Shown piece by piece: positions 31,301 through 43,734 of a DNA stretch of 64,000 nucleotides. The DNA lies in contig HG738137.1 in NCBI GenBank assembly GCA_000499405.2, positions 2,108,001 through 2,172,000 of the forward strand. Reading direction: 5' to 3'. How positions within the stretch are numbered: the stretch's first letter is position 1; every line of letters begins with the position of its first letter. The notes below the pieces were generated by a model. That model was not told where the DNA came from, did not search any database, and saw only the letters and a list, made by a program, of their open reading frames with translations. A program made the translations under genes and the position numbers. Origin of the DNA: Onchocerca volvulus (lineage: Eukaryota > Nematoda > Chromadorea > Rhabditida > Onchocercidae).

Positions 31301-33630
31301 GGTTTTTTTTTTTTTTTTTTGCAAAATATTGGGGCTGGAATAATTCAACAGGACTTCAAATATCGAAATTAGCGACCAAAAAAAAAAAAAAACATATTTT
31401 CTTTATATGCTTGAATTAGATACTTGATAACAGCTTCGAATTTTATTTACTATAACAGCTGTTTGAGTTACAAAGGTTTTATTTATGAATCGATTTTGAA
31501 ACAGATTTTTTTCAAATGATATGAAAAACATTAGAATTTGACCAATATAAATAATGCTTCGAATTCTTTTGTTTTTATTTGAAATCATTCTAAAAGTTTA
31601 AGTTAAGAATGCCTATCCAAGGTTTTCTAACTTGTCAATGTTAAAAGACAATATTTCTTACTTATGAATTTATTTATTTTGAAATATTTATATCAAACTG
31701 CCATTCATACCTTTCTTCCAGTGATTCTCATTATCGATTTATCAATAAGCAAGAAGAAATTCGCAGGTATTAAGAGATAATGTTTCAAGATATTTAGAAA
31801 TTTCATATGCTTTGAAATGGAGACTGATATATATTATTTAGATTAAAACATTTTAAATTATTCTAAGAGTTTTTTTGCAACAAAAATAATTTCCCATTTT
31901 CAGCTTGTTATGGATAATCATCGTTGTACAACTTTAATTCGTTATATAAGTATGATTGGACAAATTGTTCGCAATTATTTCTCAGCAACCGGTGGTATGG
32001 TAACATTTTTTGCACCGTACAATGAAGCATTCGAACGAATCCCGGAATATATCGAAAGGAGACTTTTAAGGGATCGAATTTGGCTTGAAAAGGTTTTTAT
32101 TTCAAATATCATGATTTAGATATTTTTCATTCCTTGAATATAAGTTATATCAAAATGTTTATGCTATTGTTGTGATATTATTCTTAATTCTAGAATTTCT
32201 TTTTTTTTTTTTTTCTCTCTTATATTTTCATAAAGTCAATTGAAATGTAATTTCAGATTCTTAAACTGCATATAGTTCCGAATAAAGAGTTGACCAGTAA
32301 TGAGATTACTAATGAGACAGTCGTGAATACAGTAGACAATATTCATCAATTGTATTTCATCCAAAGCGAATGGCCTAGGAATAATATCAGTAAGTTTGCA
32401 AGAAAAACGCTAATTTATGCTTTCCTTCATCCGTTATTTACTCCACAAATTAGCAAGTTTACTCAGCAATCTGAGTTATTTACTCAACAAATTGGTTGTA
32501 TTTCTAGCCTATTACGTTATTGGTGGCGGTGTGCGAGCAGCAATTTTGATGGATAACGTCGCAGCCGTGAATGGTATCGTTCATTATATCGACCGTGTAC
32601 TTGGAGTACCATATCAGACGTTATATGAAGTTATGCGAAATGATTCCAGACTTCAGTAAGTACCAATCATGATTAATCATATTTATTAAGAAGAAAACTT
32701 CCAATCTCTTCAGGACATCTTATTCAATGCTTCAAAACTTGCAATTGCGATATTCCTTGGATCCATGGCAAGTTCTAACACCACAACAAAATTTCACATT
32801 TTTCGTGCCAATTAATGAAGCTTGGAATAAGGTATTGTTCCAATATTGTGTTTCCTTTTTTCATTTTTATATTATTTTTCTAATTTCTTGTTTACCTGCT
32901 TTTTTTTTTTCTTCCATCTCTATGTCATATGCTATAAAACAAATGGGTTTTTACAGGTGCCTACTTCGCAGAAATACAAAATGACAGATGGTAGACATTG
33001 GTTAGCGCTACAGTATGTTTTTAAACGACATATCATTCAAGGTCTTGCACTTATGTATACTGATCTAAGGGAGCGAACTTATGTGATGATGAACGATGAA
33101 AAAGTGGTGATACGTCGAAGAGGACGTTGTTCGTCTATTAATTAGTTACAAAAAACCTAAATATTCTGAAAGGATGTTGTGATGAGACCTTATTTTATGC
33201 GACAAAAAAGCATTTCTTTATCAAATCTTAGACTTGAAATTATGAGATTTTTATCAATATGCTACTATATTGAAATGAGCTTTTTCAGATGAAAAATATT
33301 TTTGTCAAAGATAATTCTTTCTAAAGATAGTTCACTCAAAAATCATGTGCGATAATGATCTACTTCATCCATTCCTCATATTGAAGATGTATAAAAATTA
33401 TACTGTTCAGATTCAGGAAATCATTTTTTGCAGCTTTCGAACTTTATTGGCCACGTGGTAACCGTGTCGCACGTATAATTCCGGGCGGTGAAAAAGCTGG
33501 TATCAATGGTTTTATGCACATAATCGATAACGTTCTGATCTATGAACGTGATCTAGAAGCTCTGGCTTCCTCAAAAAACTTAGCACATTTTTTACTAATC
33601 TCATTTTTGATATATGTATTTCTACGATGA
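28335..33630 (+). CDS. Secreted or GPI-anchored protein with four fasciclin (FAS1) domains
   Basis: Thirteen exons: 28335-28460, 28627-28777, 29000-29121, 29343-29536, 29791-29905, 30271-30478, 30742-30893, 31904-32092, 32257-32389, 32508-32655, 32714-32831, 32957-33125, 33434-33630 (2022 nt, 673 aa). A hydrophobic signal segment (FLLIIVVIFIVILRQ) follows a basic start. FAS1 repeats cover about 38-190, 200-355, 357-510 and 513-645. The first conserved boxes are ITVFAPVNDVF, HTFFLPANEAFF, VTFFAPYNEAF and FTFFVPINEAW. The second boxes are VQNGVVHIIDNVLGIV (D2), VNGIVHYIDRVLGV (D3) and INGFMHIIDNVLIYE (D4). Domain 1 has an atypical second box (NNGMLCNHATNEWGII). The C-terminus NLAHFLLISFLIYVFLR fits a GPI signal or membrane anchor. 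FAS1 proteins of this layout act in cell-matrix adhesion (periostin/TGFBI/fasciclin family). The exon 1 donor (CAA|GTTTTA) and exon 12 donor (C|GTTGTT) are weak but give correct phase and domain continuity. Confidence 0.88.
28898..28976. repeat. Short degenerate tandem repeat in FAS1-gene intron 2
   Basis: Three diverged copies of GCATTCTGTATCCATTCATG with GATCCGGAAA-like spacers, about 27-30 bp each. Confidence 0.55.
29604..29716. repeat. ~33-35 bp tandem repeat in FAS1-gene intron 4
   Basis: Units start AAAGCATG at 29604, 29637 and 29669, then a partial AATGTATGCAAAAT at 29704. Each has a GATNATC..TGATCTA body. Confidence 0.7.
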
Positions 33631-33799
33631 CACTTATGTTAGAGAATTGCTCAACTATGCGGTCACATAATCACCATCAAGCACAATGGAAGTTCAAGTT
33701 TCTATATTGATGATTTCTAGATATATTTGAAGTATTCGAACTATTCCGATACTATTGCTTTGACTCATTTCATCATGAATTGTCAAAATTGAATTGCAA

Positions 33800-33805
33800 A
33801 ATAAA
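33800..33805 (+). terminator. Polyadenylation signal of the FAS1 gene
   Basis: AATAAA lies 170 bases after the stop codon, followed by T-rich sequence. Confidence 0.5.
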
Positions 33806-34460
33806 ATCATTCTTTCATTTGTTGTAATTATTTTGACTTTACGTTGTCATTCTATAAATTTTTGTTCTATTCACAGTTACAAAGAGAATAATATTCAGTT
33901 ATGATGATAAAATGATTAGAGTCATTAAATGTATAAAAAATAAACTCAAAAAATCAAATTTATATTGAGTTGTGAACATTCAAATTCAAAATGCTCGAAA
34001 GACATCTTAATTCGGGATCAATACGTGATCGGAAGATATAATTTGCGATCCTACGCCACTTAATCATTTTTGATGGCCTATAAAGAATTAATCGAAAATC
34101 ACTTTGCATATGAATGCCATGTGCCTAAGTTGAAGGTATAGGAGAATTTGATGCTATTCTCATAATCTGGAATTTATTCTTAAAATGATATTTCCAACTA
34201 GAACGATATTTCTCCTGTTAAGAATTTTCTTCATCCATCAACTGTTTGATTGATTAATTTACTCATTACAAAAGTGAACTTTATCAGCGATTTGTTCCGT
34301 GTCTCTCATGGAGTAGAAGAAAGGGAATGGAAATTCCATCTTCTCTTTTCTTATATCCGTTTTATCACTCTTCCTATTCTTTTTTTTCTTCTTTTTTTTT
34401 GTCATTAGACAAGTTTCCCTTTCGTTTGTATAATCCGGCACAATTCGTACAACAGTCAAG
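33806..34460. other. Intergenic region and leader of the astacin gene
   Basis: No coding signal was seen. TTTTTTTTTGTCATTAG ending at 34408 is a strong acceptor about 50 bases before the ATG at 34461 and is a likely trans-splice site. Confidence 0.45.
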
Positions 34461-34699
34461 ATGGTTGTCGTCAGATTTTTCTCGAAAAAACTTCACTTTA
34501 TATTACAAATTGCAGCAATTTTCATAACAGATTGTGATCTGTGTCGTATTTCCGCCAAAGCTCAAGATGTTAAACAAGTAAGCTTTTGATTCTTTTATTA
34601 TTGCAATATTTTTAAAAGGAGAATGAATACTGCAAGAAATTTTCTCCTTAGTTCTTTTTCCATTACTGAATGAATATTTTGCCATTACTTTGCTATTTA

Positions 34700-34734
<35 letters not shown>

Positions 34735-37700
34735 AAAAAAAAATTGAAAAAAATCTGAAAAGTAGAATAACAATTTGGATAATTCAAAATCTTACGAGGC
34801 ATCCCTTGTAAACTTTAAAAGTTATTAATTCAGAGCAGTTTGACTTCATTAAATTAAAATAGAATTCATTTCTATCTTGAAAATTTAGTAGTCTTTCCCG
34901 ATTTATTTATATTTTATTGCTCTATGCATGGAAAATTTCTGTCTTCACGATTGTCACCACTATTCAGTTGAATCTTGCTTTCGATATAATTAAAAGATAA
35001 TTAGCAATCCGCTAAAACAAATACATCAAGCATTTGTTTTCTTTTTGCAGCGCCAAGTTTCATCCTCTTTGGGAATCTTTGATGATGTATTAATAATAGA
35101 ATTATTGGCCTCAGTGTAAGCCAGATAGTTCCGTCGTAAGCTTTGTGCTGCAATTTTTCTCCTTTTTTTTTTTTTGATTTGTTTGATGAATAATTGTGAA
35201 GAGAAATTGAAACGAAGAATATTTTGTTTAGTAAAACAAAAAGTTCGGTTAATATTAATATGGAAGTTTAAACTGGAAATTGATGAAATTATTGGGAAGT
35301 AAACGATTTAAGCTATTTTATGCGAAAGCTTAGACTGCAAGTATTGTAATAGGATTTTGCCGACATTGCATCCCAACTGAATCTTTGATTTTATAATTAT
35401 AAATTTTTGAAAATTATACAAAATTTTTTAGGAGCTACGGAAGCATTTTGCCTATGATGACAAGAATATTAATGTAATAAGCTCATTATTGCTACAAATG
35501 AAGGAAATAGCACACAGCCAAGCATATGGGAATCGTGTATTCAGTCGAGATGTAAGTTAAAATGTATTAAAAATTTTTTGGATCATTCTGATAGTCTCGT
35601 TGCAGTCACGAAAATAATGAAATTAGAACATTCCACATTTGTTGGGGGAAAAATTCTGATCGATTTGAAATTTTGGATTCTAGATTGGTTGGATTGAAAT
35701 TGCTTCTTGCTATTTAACTCTGCTAGATCAGCAATAGACTAATCGATATCATATACAATATTGTACTAATACAATAATAAACAGTAAATGAACAATATAC
35801 GGTAAATATAAAAGATACTAACAATGGCCTTCTGCTGAATTGTCGCTTGTATTGTCGTTGAAATCGCTTTGATATTGGATTGGAACTGATTTGCCATTGA
35901 TGACGATGTTGAATGGATTGATCTCGTTGAAGACGCTGATGTAGTAGGGACTGACGTTAAAAAGACTGCTCGATTTGTAGACATTCATGATGAAAATCAC
36001 GTTCGCACTGAAGCCTCAATGTTCCTGCGACACTGATGTGCTGCGTCGAAGTTCCCTTTATACACATATGCATCATCTTTGGGTTTGATAGTGGGCGGAG
36101 GTTCATACATTAATCGTACAAAAGATTGGATAGATATGGATATGAGGACTGAGGATAAAATCGAGAATTCTCAGAAGTCTTATTCCTTGTAATATTCTTG
36201 ACAATCTCGCAATATTTCCCATAAGTTCTTTTAGCGAATCGGAAGACCAGAAAATAAAAATCTTTGTGCTCAGACATAGATATATGACTCATTTATCTAA
36301 GAATATTAGAAATTTCTTCTATGCAGATTGCTTGGGATATTTCGGTTTATTTAGATTATAATAAATATTTCGGTTTTACTGGCATTAGATGGACTATTAT
36401 TGACATAAACCGATAATTGCTTCACTTCCTGCCACAGTATTGATGTACGAGTAGCTAATTTTTTCCTGCCAAACTTCTTCCTCCTTTCCTTTTTCGAATT
36501 TTAAAAAATAAAAATGATGGAAAAAATATCTCGCTGTTAAAGACAGATCTTACAATTCGGAGACACGCGTATTGTTCCGTGGTGTAGCGCTCAGAACTTT
36601 GAATCCTTTAGTAGATCCGAAACAACTTGAGAATAATTTATTGCTAAATTAATTCCATTTAATTCCAGAGCGCTGTTGACAGCAAGAAGGATGTTTCAAT
36701 TAGTACAGAACAACCAAAAACAGTCAGTAAATTAACACCTTACCTATTTGAAGGTTAGAAAGATAATTATTCAAAAACATTATGTTTAAATAAATTCATT
36801 TTGAATTGAACTTTCAAATAGACTTATTTTCTTTAATTTGTTGTGAAGATTCATTTTAATTAGACTTTATTACTGAAAAATTTCAATGGTAAAATTTAAT
36901 TAAAATGAATCTTAACAACAAGTTAAAAAATGAGTCTATTTAAAAATTCAATTCAAAATGAATCTACTTAAAGTTAATTCAAAATGAATTCATTTAAATA
37001 CAGTGTTCCTGAATAATTAATTATCTTTCCTTTAGGAGACATATTTCTTTCAACGAAACAAGCAATGACCATATTGCGATCGTTAGCCAACAAAAATTCT
37101 TCAAACAAAAAAGACAAACGACGTATAGCTCATGATGCTCCGTTGTATTTATTTAATGGAGCTCAAAGAAATAAACGTTTCAGTGCTGATCCTGAAGCTA
37201 AATGGTCCGACTTTCCCATCAAGTATCGATTCGATGAATCGCTTGGTAAGATCTGATAAGTCAATGAGATTCTATCAGAATTCATTTCTCATAGCAAAAG
37301 AAAATTCACTTTTTTCTCAGTGATACCTATTATTTATATTAGATTATCGTTTTAGATATTCTACAAATCAGCCAAATTCTGAAAGCTCTAGAAATATGGC
37401 AAGAGAATACATGCATTAGATTTGAAAATGATCAAGAAGCTAGCGGCGATCATCTTGAATTTTTTGAAGGTGACGGGTAAGTCTGCCCATGTTTAGAATA
37501 AAATAAACATTTGTTACTTTCAACTTCTACAAAAAGAAAATCCATAAACAAAGAAATATTTACTAATTTCTGTAGCATTCTTGACATTATTGCAGATGTT
37601 ATTCGATGATTGGTCGCTTCGGAGGTAAACAAGGTATATCCATTGGCAAGGGATGTGAAAGGGTAAAGTTCATTTATATCACTTCATAATCATTATCTTC

Positions 37701-39499
37701 CAGTGAATATTCCGAATTGCTTTAAGCACTGATAAAATATCCTTTAAAAGATTCTTAGAGATATGTTCACTTGATTTAATAAAAATAAAACTAATCTTGC
37801 CAAATCTAAATATTCCTTAAGATTTACTGCATTTTAGATAGGTACTATAGTGCATGAGATTGGCCATACATTAGGCATATGGCACGAGCAGTCCAGGCCT
37901 GATGCGGAAAAATACATTACGATAGCGAAAGATCATATAATACCGTCTTATATTAGCGAATTTTTGCAACGAAGCGAAAATGAAATTGTAACTTTTGATG
38001 TGCCTTATGATCTCGGTTCTATCATGCATTATGGTTCCATAGCATTCAGCGTGGATCAGAAAAGCAAGACACTTCTGACGAGGTATTTCATTAATTAGCA
38101 ATGCTTACTTGGCTCATTAGGATTATTTAAAGCGAGACTCATTATAGGGATCCTTTCTATCAGATGACGATCGGTCAACGAGATTCACTATCCTTCTACG
38201 ACATTAAACTGATCAATGAGGCATACTGCAAAGGTAATTCCAATGCATATTTCAATTTGATACTCAGATCAAAATTCAAACTATATGCAAATTCTTCTGA
38301 ATGATTCAGATTTAGATACAAAATCATTTCATTTATGCAGGCCACTGCAAAGAAAAAGATGAGTGCAGAAATGGTGGTTACCTGAATCCAAGTAATTGCA
38401 ATAACTGTTTTTGTCCAAGTGGTTTTGGAGGTTCAAAGTGCGAAAAGCATGATACCAGCAAATGTAAATTTATTCCTTACATTTCAAATGTGGCGTTTTT
38501 TACATCAAGAAAAATACAAATTATGATCGTTTCTTTTTTATTAAACCTTCCCGCAACTTGGTGCAATAACTGACACGTTTTTCTGCTGCCCTTCGATCAG
38601 AATTCTCAAGGCTTAAATTTTCATTTATTACTTCAACTAAAGTTAATTAAAGAAAATTGTGTCCCATAATATGTTGAAACACAGAATTATAAGTTGATCC
38701 TGGTTTAGAAGTCTTATTTTTTTTTTTTTATCTCTTCGGTTTAAGATTTTGAAATCATTTCTTTTCAATCAATTTTTTTCTTTCATATTATTAGTTAGTG
38801 ATTAATAAAATTAGTTTTAAGTTTCGTTTGCTTAAATCACCAAAATGCTTTAGCAGATTGCTTCAGCGAATAGTGAATGCGGTGGAACGTTGAAAGCTGA
38901 AGTTGACTGGCAGCAAATTGAATCTCCAGGATATCCTGATGGATATCCAACGGGCATCACATGCAGTTGGCTTATTGAAACTAATGAAGGTTGGAGAATT
39001 TTCCGACATCGAGAATTTAAGAATGAATTCCAATTTATATTTATTCATTTCTGATCTTTGTAAGTGATATTTTCTGCACTTTACTATTATCTTCAGAAGA
39101 AAGAATTGAAATCATTTTCGAAGATGATTTTGGCATATTTTGCTCCACTACTTGCGTTGATTATATCGAACTGAAAATTGGCAATGATTTAGCTAACACT
39201 GGTTACAGGTTCTTTGAATCTATTTTTTTTCATTGCTATGAAAATTTTTGCATGCTAATTTCTAAAATTAGCAAGCAATAATAATCATTTTTAACTGTTT
39301 TAGATCTGACATTTTACTGGATCTCTCCACATTTTTGAATATATAGATCTTCAGTCCAATTTTGTATACACAGCTTCAACATTTAGATGTGTCATTTATG
39401 ACATTATATTTTGACGTAAAACCAAGACAGCATTTAATGTTTCAAAAAATGTCACATGCTTTATTTTATTAATTCGTCTCAGTTCTCATAGAAAATCAT

Positions 39500-39536
<37 letters not shown>

Positions 39537-41925
39537 ATGAATCAGCATGATCTTCCTTAAATGTGCATATTACATATTGCATACATATTATACCGTATAT
39601 ATGTATCTTTATTTCTTCTCTCGATATTACATTTCTATATTAGTCCAATATTTTCATACTTCTCAAAAGAATGGTACCAAATAAGATCATCAGAAGTTCA
39701 AATAATATGATTATAAAAGAGGGATGCAAATTACTACAATCTTAGAACCATTTGAATGTGATGGCCTAAAATATACATATCATTGTCTACTGATTTAATA
39801 TTACACATTTAATATTGATACATTGTGGCAGAGAAAAATCTTGGTGAGCGAAAGGTTTTATTGATTGACGGAGGATTGATTCTTCATCTCTGTTATTAGG
39901 TAAAATAAAGTCAGATGATATCACGATTTCAGTTGATCGCTAGTCATATTAGAGATAGATTGGGTACAGGTGAGTTGGACTGAACTGGAACGAATTTTAT
40001 TAATTGTCGAATGAATTGAATGACTGTCGGTTTGATTAACTGAGTGATCATTGAGTAACTAGTGGACCGATGACAGTTGGAAGTTAAATTTCTTATATCG
40101 ATAATCCTTAGTCTTGTAGTAGGCAATGACTTATAATATGTTACTTATGTAAAGGGTTTGATTATCAGAGCAAAAGATAAGCGATAAACAGTGTACACAA
40201 TCTTTAATCTTTGCACCATTTCAGACAACATTGATTCCATCATTTTAGACAATGCATACAAGCTTACTTAGCAGATCGGAAGATGAGAAAACAAATGCCT
40301 TTGTATCAGACCAAAAGATGAGATATGAAGAAATAATTCTTTGACTGAAAAATATCACAAATTTCTATCATACAAAATACTTTGAATATTTCATTTTATT
40401 ATATTTTGTAAAATTTTCGGTTTTTCCGACAATAATTATACAATCTAATATACAACAGAAAGTATCGTACAATTTCATATAACATTTTGTACAATATTAA
40501 ATGCTGTCTTCGTTCCACATCAAAAGAGAGAAGCTATTTCTAAGAAAAAGTACTCATGTAAAATCTAATAATATCTCCCATTATGATGTCTTAAAAGGAT
40601 AATTTCTCTTGATTTGTAAATAAACATAACAGAAAAGCAATAAATATAAATAAATAGAAAATACAAAAGAAAATAAATAAAAAGAGAAGAGAAATCTCAG
40701 GATATGCTGCTACGATAAACCAGAAAATTCACTAGTCTCGGCAATGTATCAAGCTGTAATCATATTTCATGCAACAACAGAAGAAGATACCGGTTTCAAG
40801 CTCAAATTCCGGAAAAGTTAGTGCTATATATATTTTTAAAATCAAATTTTTAATGCATATATCTAAAATTGACCACATCTTTTTTTTATTTTAGCTACCG
40901 AACTAGCTCGAACGACTCCTGTATTGCTGAAAACGACAACAACAGGTACAACATTTTGACAGATTTAGTTATTTGATTTGAATTGTCGCAGATTAAGTTG
41001 AAAAGTCATTGTATAGTATCATATGACATTTGTTATTGAAAGACCACATATCTTCTAAAATCGATGATCAGAATAATTGTTCGTTTTCAGAATCTTTCGA
41101 ATTTTTTGAAATTTTAACTAAATCAGAAATTTAACATGCGGAAATTGTTCATATGGAATCCGTTATTCTTTTGAGCAAATTCATTAGGAATCAAGAAAAA
41201 AAAGAAATAAATTCTTCAGAGAACTGAAGAATAAAATTTTAGTTCCTCGTACAACGATAGGTGGAGACAATATTTGGTCCGATTGGGGAGAATGGTCACA
41301 ATGTTCTCGATCATGTGGTGCCTGTGGTATACAATCCAGAACACGGATGTGTAAAACGGCCCAATGCAGGTCAATTTCTGTTCTTCAACATCGGTCTAAT
41401 ATCATGATATACTATATCTCAATTGTAGAAAAAAATTAATTACAGTGGTAAAAGTCAAGAATTCTCAACGTGTAATCTACAAGCATGTCCAGTAGATCCC
41501 AAATGTGCTAAAGTTAAATTCAAGGATCGATTATGCGCTGATGGTGATAAGTGTGGCAAGTAAACATTTTCGTTTATTGATAATAGTGCTGATAATAGCA
41601 TTAGTGATAAAAATAGAACAAAGGCCCTAATGATTAAAACTTCAAAATATGTAGAAGATTACAATAAATAATTGATCAATTCTCACCATTCCATTGATGC
41701 CATTGAGTTTTGACTCAAATGATTTCAATGATTATCATTAGCAAATCAATATTTATAGCATATTTTGCTTTCTTATGTGCTTTTCCACTTATAATTACTT
41801 TTAACAATTTTTCCAGACCTGGTAGTATATTATCGAGTTGTAGTCGACCAAGCTGCTGTCCGCCATTTCAGAATGTCGATGGTATATGTCAAAATGATCA
41901 GCCACTTTTGATTCCATTTGCATAA
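34461..41925 (+). CDS. Astacin-family zinc metalloprotease, prodomain-M12A-EGF-CUB-TSP1 (nematode NAS subfamily V)
   Basis: Seventeen exons: 34461-34577, 35051-35086, 35432-35551, 36669-36753, 37036-37245, 37356-37476, 37596-37662, 37838-38082, 38148-38233, 38341-38463, 38867-38989, 39097-39208, 40701-40816, 40895-40945, 41243-41369, 41446-41559, 41817-41925 (1962 nt, 653 aa). A hydrophobic N-terminal segment acts as signal. The prodomain has FEGDI (D121, aspartate switch) and a furin-type RNKR site (164-167). The protease has [12 protein letters not shown] (H258, E259, H262, H268), [20 protein letters not shown] and the Met-turn SIMHYGS (M315, Y317). EGF about 365-399, CUB 408-520, TSP1 ([18 protein letters not shown]) 549-590, then a Cys-rich tail ([10 protein letters not shown]). 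Only NAS-33 to -39-type proteases have this order; DPY-31/NAS-35 and HCH-1/NAS-34, acting on cuticle collagen or eggshell, are the best candidates. Exon 2 could instead end at 35116. All catalytic residues are intact. Confidence 0.92.
36783..37000. repeat. Fold-back (inverted repeat) element in the astacin gene intron
   Basis: The left arm (about 36790-36867) and the right arm (about 36890-36965) are near-exact reverse complements over about 70 bp. Matching blocks include ATTCATTTTGAATTGAA, CAAATAGACT.ATTTT and AAGATTCATTTTAATTA. The loop is about 25 bp. A further ATTCATTT block extends the outer end. No transposase is visible, so it resembles a MITE or foldback remnant. Confidence 0.75.
39209..40700. 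other. Long intron splitting the CUB domain
   Basis: About 1.5 kb with a (TA)n microsatellite at 39502-39533 and a segment (about 40270-40380) that resembles part of another intron of the same gene (about 36225-36325). Nothing coding was seen. Confidence 0.55.
39502..39533. repeat. (TA)n microsatellite
   Basis: Uninterrupted TA dinucleotides over 32 bases in an astacin-gene intron. Confidence 0.9.
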
Positions 41926-43734
41926 ATTCTTTCGTCCACTTATCTGTAAACGTTCATCTCCTTCCTCATCTCCAGAAAACTAACTTGATTTGAGGTTTTT
42001 TAAATTATAATTTTTCAAATCGAAAAACTAACTGTCATACCTGAATTTTGTGGAAATTTCTATTCGAAACAGTTATTTTCAATTCTTTTAATAGATGCTC
42101 CAATAGAAATATCACTTTTTTCCCGGGGAAAAGCTTGCTGTAGTGCATTTGAGAAACTTATTTGTCAGCACTGGCTTTATTTCCCATTTCCGAAAACAGT
42201 CATAAATCTCGAAAATTTTTATGTGTCTCTCCGGAATAATCGTTGATTCTCGTTCATGACAAAAGCTATGTTACTTTAATCGAACGGCGTCCGAGTAAAT
42301 TTACTTTAATCATAAATTACTGTAATGAAACTAGTAAATTACTGTAAGACAATTCACATTATAACTTTCAAAAGACAAACATGTATGAATTCTACTTTTC
42401 AAACGACAACATTACTGATGAATATCCGGTCCATGACTCCCTGACGGAAGAAAAGAATTTCCCAACATGTTGGATATGAGCCATGCGTGAAATTTAGATT
42501 AAAGATTAACATTCATTTATAGAATGATAATATTCAATCTCCCTCTCCTTAACAACTAGCTTGAGAATATGTCAGGAACTTGGTTTTCGATAGTTTGAGT
42601 ATCGATAATTCTAATTCTTTGGAAAATTTTGAAAGTGTTTTAAATACCAAAAAAACATGTAAAAAAAATTTCAAAGATATAGTACTGGATAAATAATATT
42701 TTATCTCTTTATTCAATATTTTAAATTTCACAAACAGTGATAAATTATGATATAAGCAGCAAAAGAAAGATGTTTGGGATAAGAAATAATTCGTACATTT
42801 TATACACTATAAAGCAAAACATAACAGTGATAAACAAGCCTATAAAATTTCAACGACTTTGAAAACAAGGAAATGATGATACTGGTCAAAGCTGACAAGT
42901 ATATTAAAATATAATGCGACATTTTCAAGAGTAAATGAGTCATTTTAATTTTATAAAGTAGGCTAGATATAGTTAACAAGATTTTTTTTGCTTTTCATCA
43001 ATAATCTGAAGATTTAGCAGAAAATTTTGCGCATTTATTCTTCAAAATGTCTTTTAATTTGGAAGAAACAACAATTCAAAATGTCTCTTCATTTAAACAA
43101 TATTTTTCCTTGAAGAAAGGAAATATGCTTTCGAAGCAATAAAAAAGCAACATAAGCGATCATTATTTAATATAGTTATGAAAGCCGTCTGAAAGTCATA
43201 AATAAAAGTTAGACGAGTCAAAAAGCGATTATTACGTTTTCTTTTTCTTTTCTTTTTTTTAGAAAAACGGTATTCCTTAATAATTCCAGTTAAAAAATTA
43301 GTCCTTGGTGAGTTTAAAATTTCAGTTAAGCACCTTTTGAGATTTCATAAATCTGAATCGTAATTATTAAAATAAAATTTGCAAAGCATTTAAGCAAAAT
43401 TTTTCAGCTTCGGATTCTTTTCTTCAGTAAAATTTGAATTTTCAATATCATTTGAAAGATGATTTAAAACAAAAAAGGACCAGATTTAGAAAGAAATTTA
43501 AGAAAATTTTTGAGATTTTTATTTCACGGATTTTTGGAAAAAATCGCATTTCTGTAATCAGACTCATAATTTTTGCAATTTCAAGTCTACTTATGTAAAA
43601 TGAAGCAACTAAATAATGAAATAATTTTAAGATTATTTCTAGGATGCCGACGATTGATATATGAGATTCTGATTAAAGAAGTGAAGAAGAACTGCACTGT
43701 TTCAGACGAGATTCTTTGCTTGGGTAGAACAGTT
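41926..43734. other. Intergenic region between convergent genes
   Basis: About 1.8 kb of AT-rich DNA at the 3' ends of the astacin and MAP1 genes. TTTATT at 43518-43523 is a minus-strand AATAAA about 210 bases after the MAP1 stop. No exon was seen. Confidence 0.5.

Noticed and set aside
35766..36000. Minus-strand open frames rich in Ser/Thr inside an astacin-gene intron
   Set aside because: No convincing splice signals or domain; they end at random stops and lie wholly in an intron of the opposite-strand gene.
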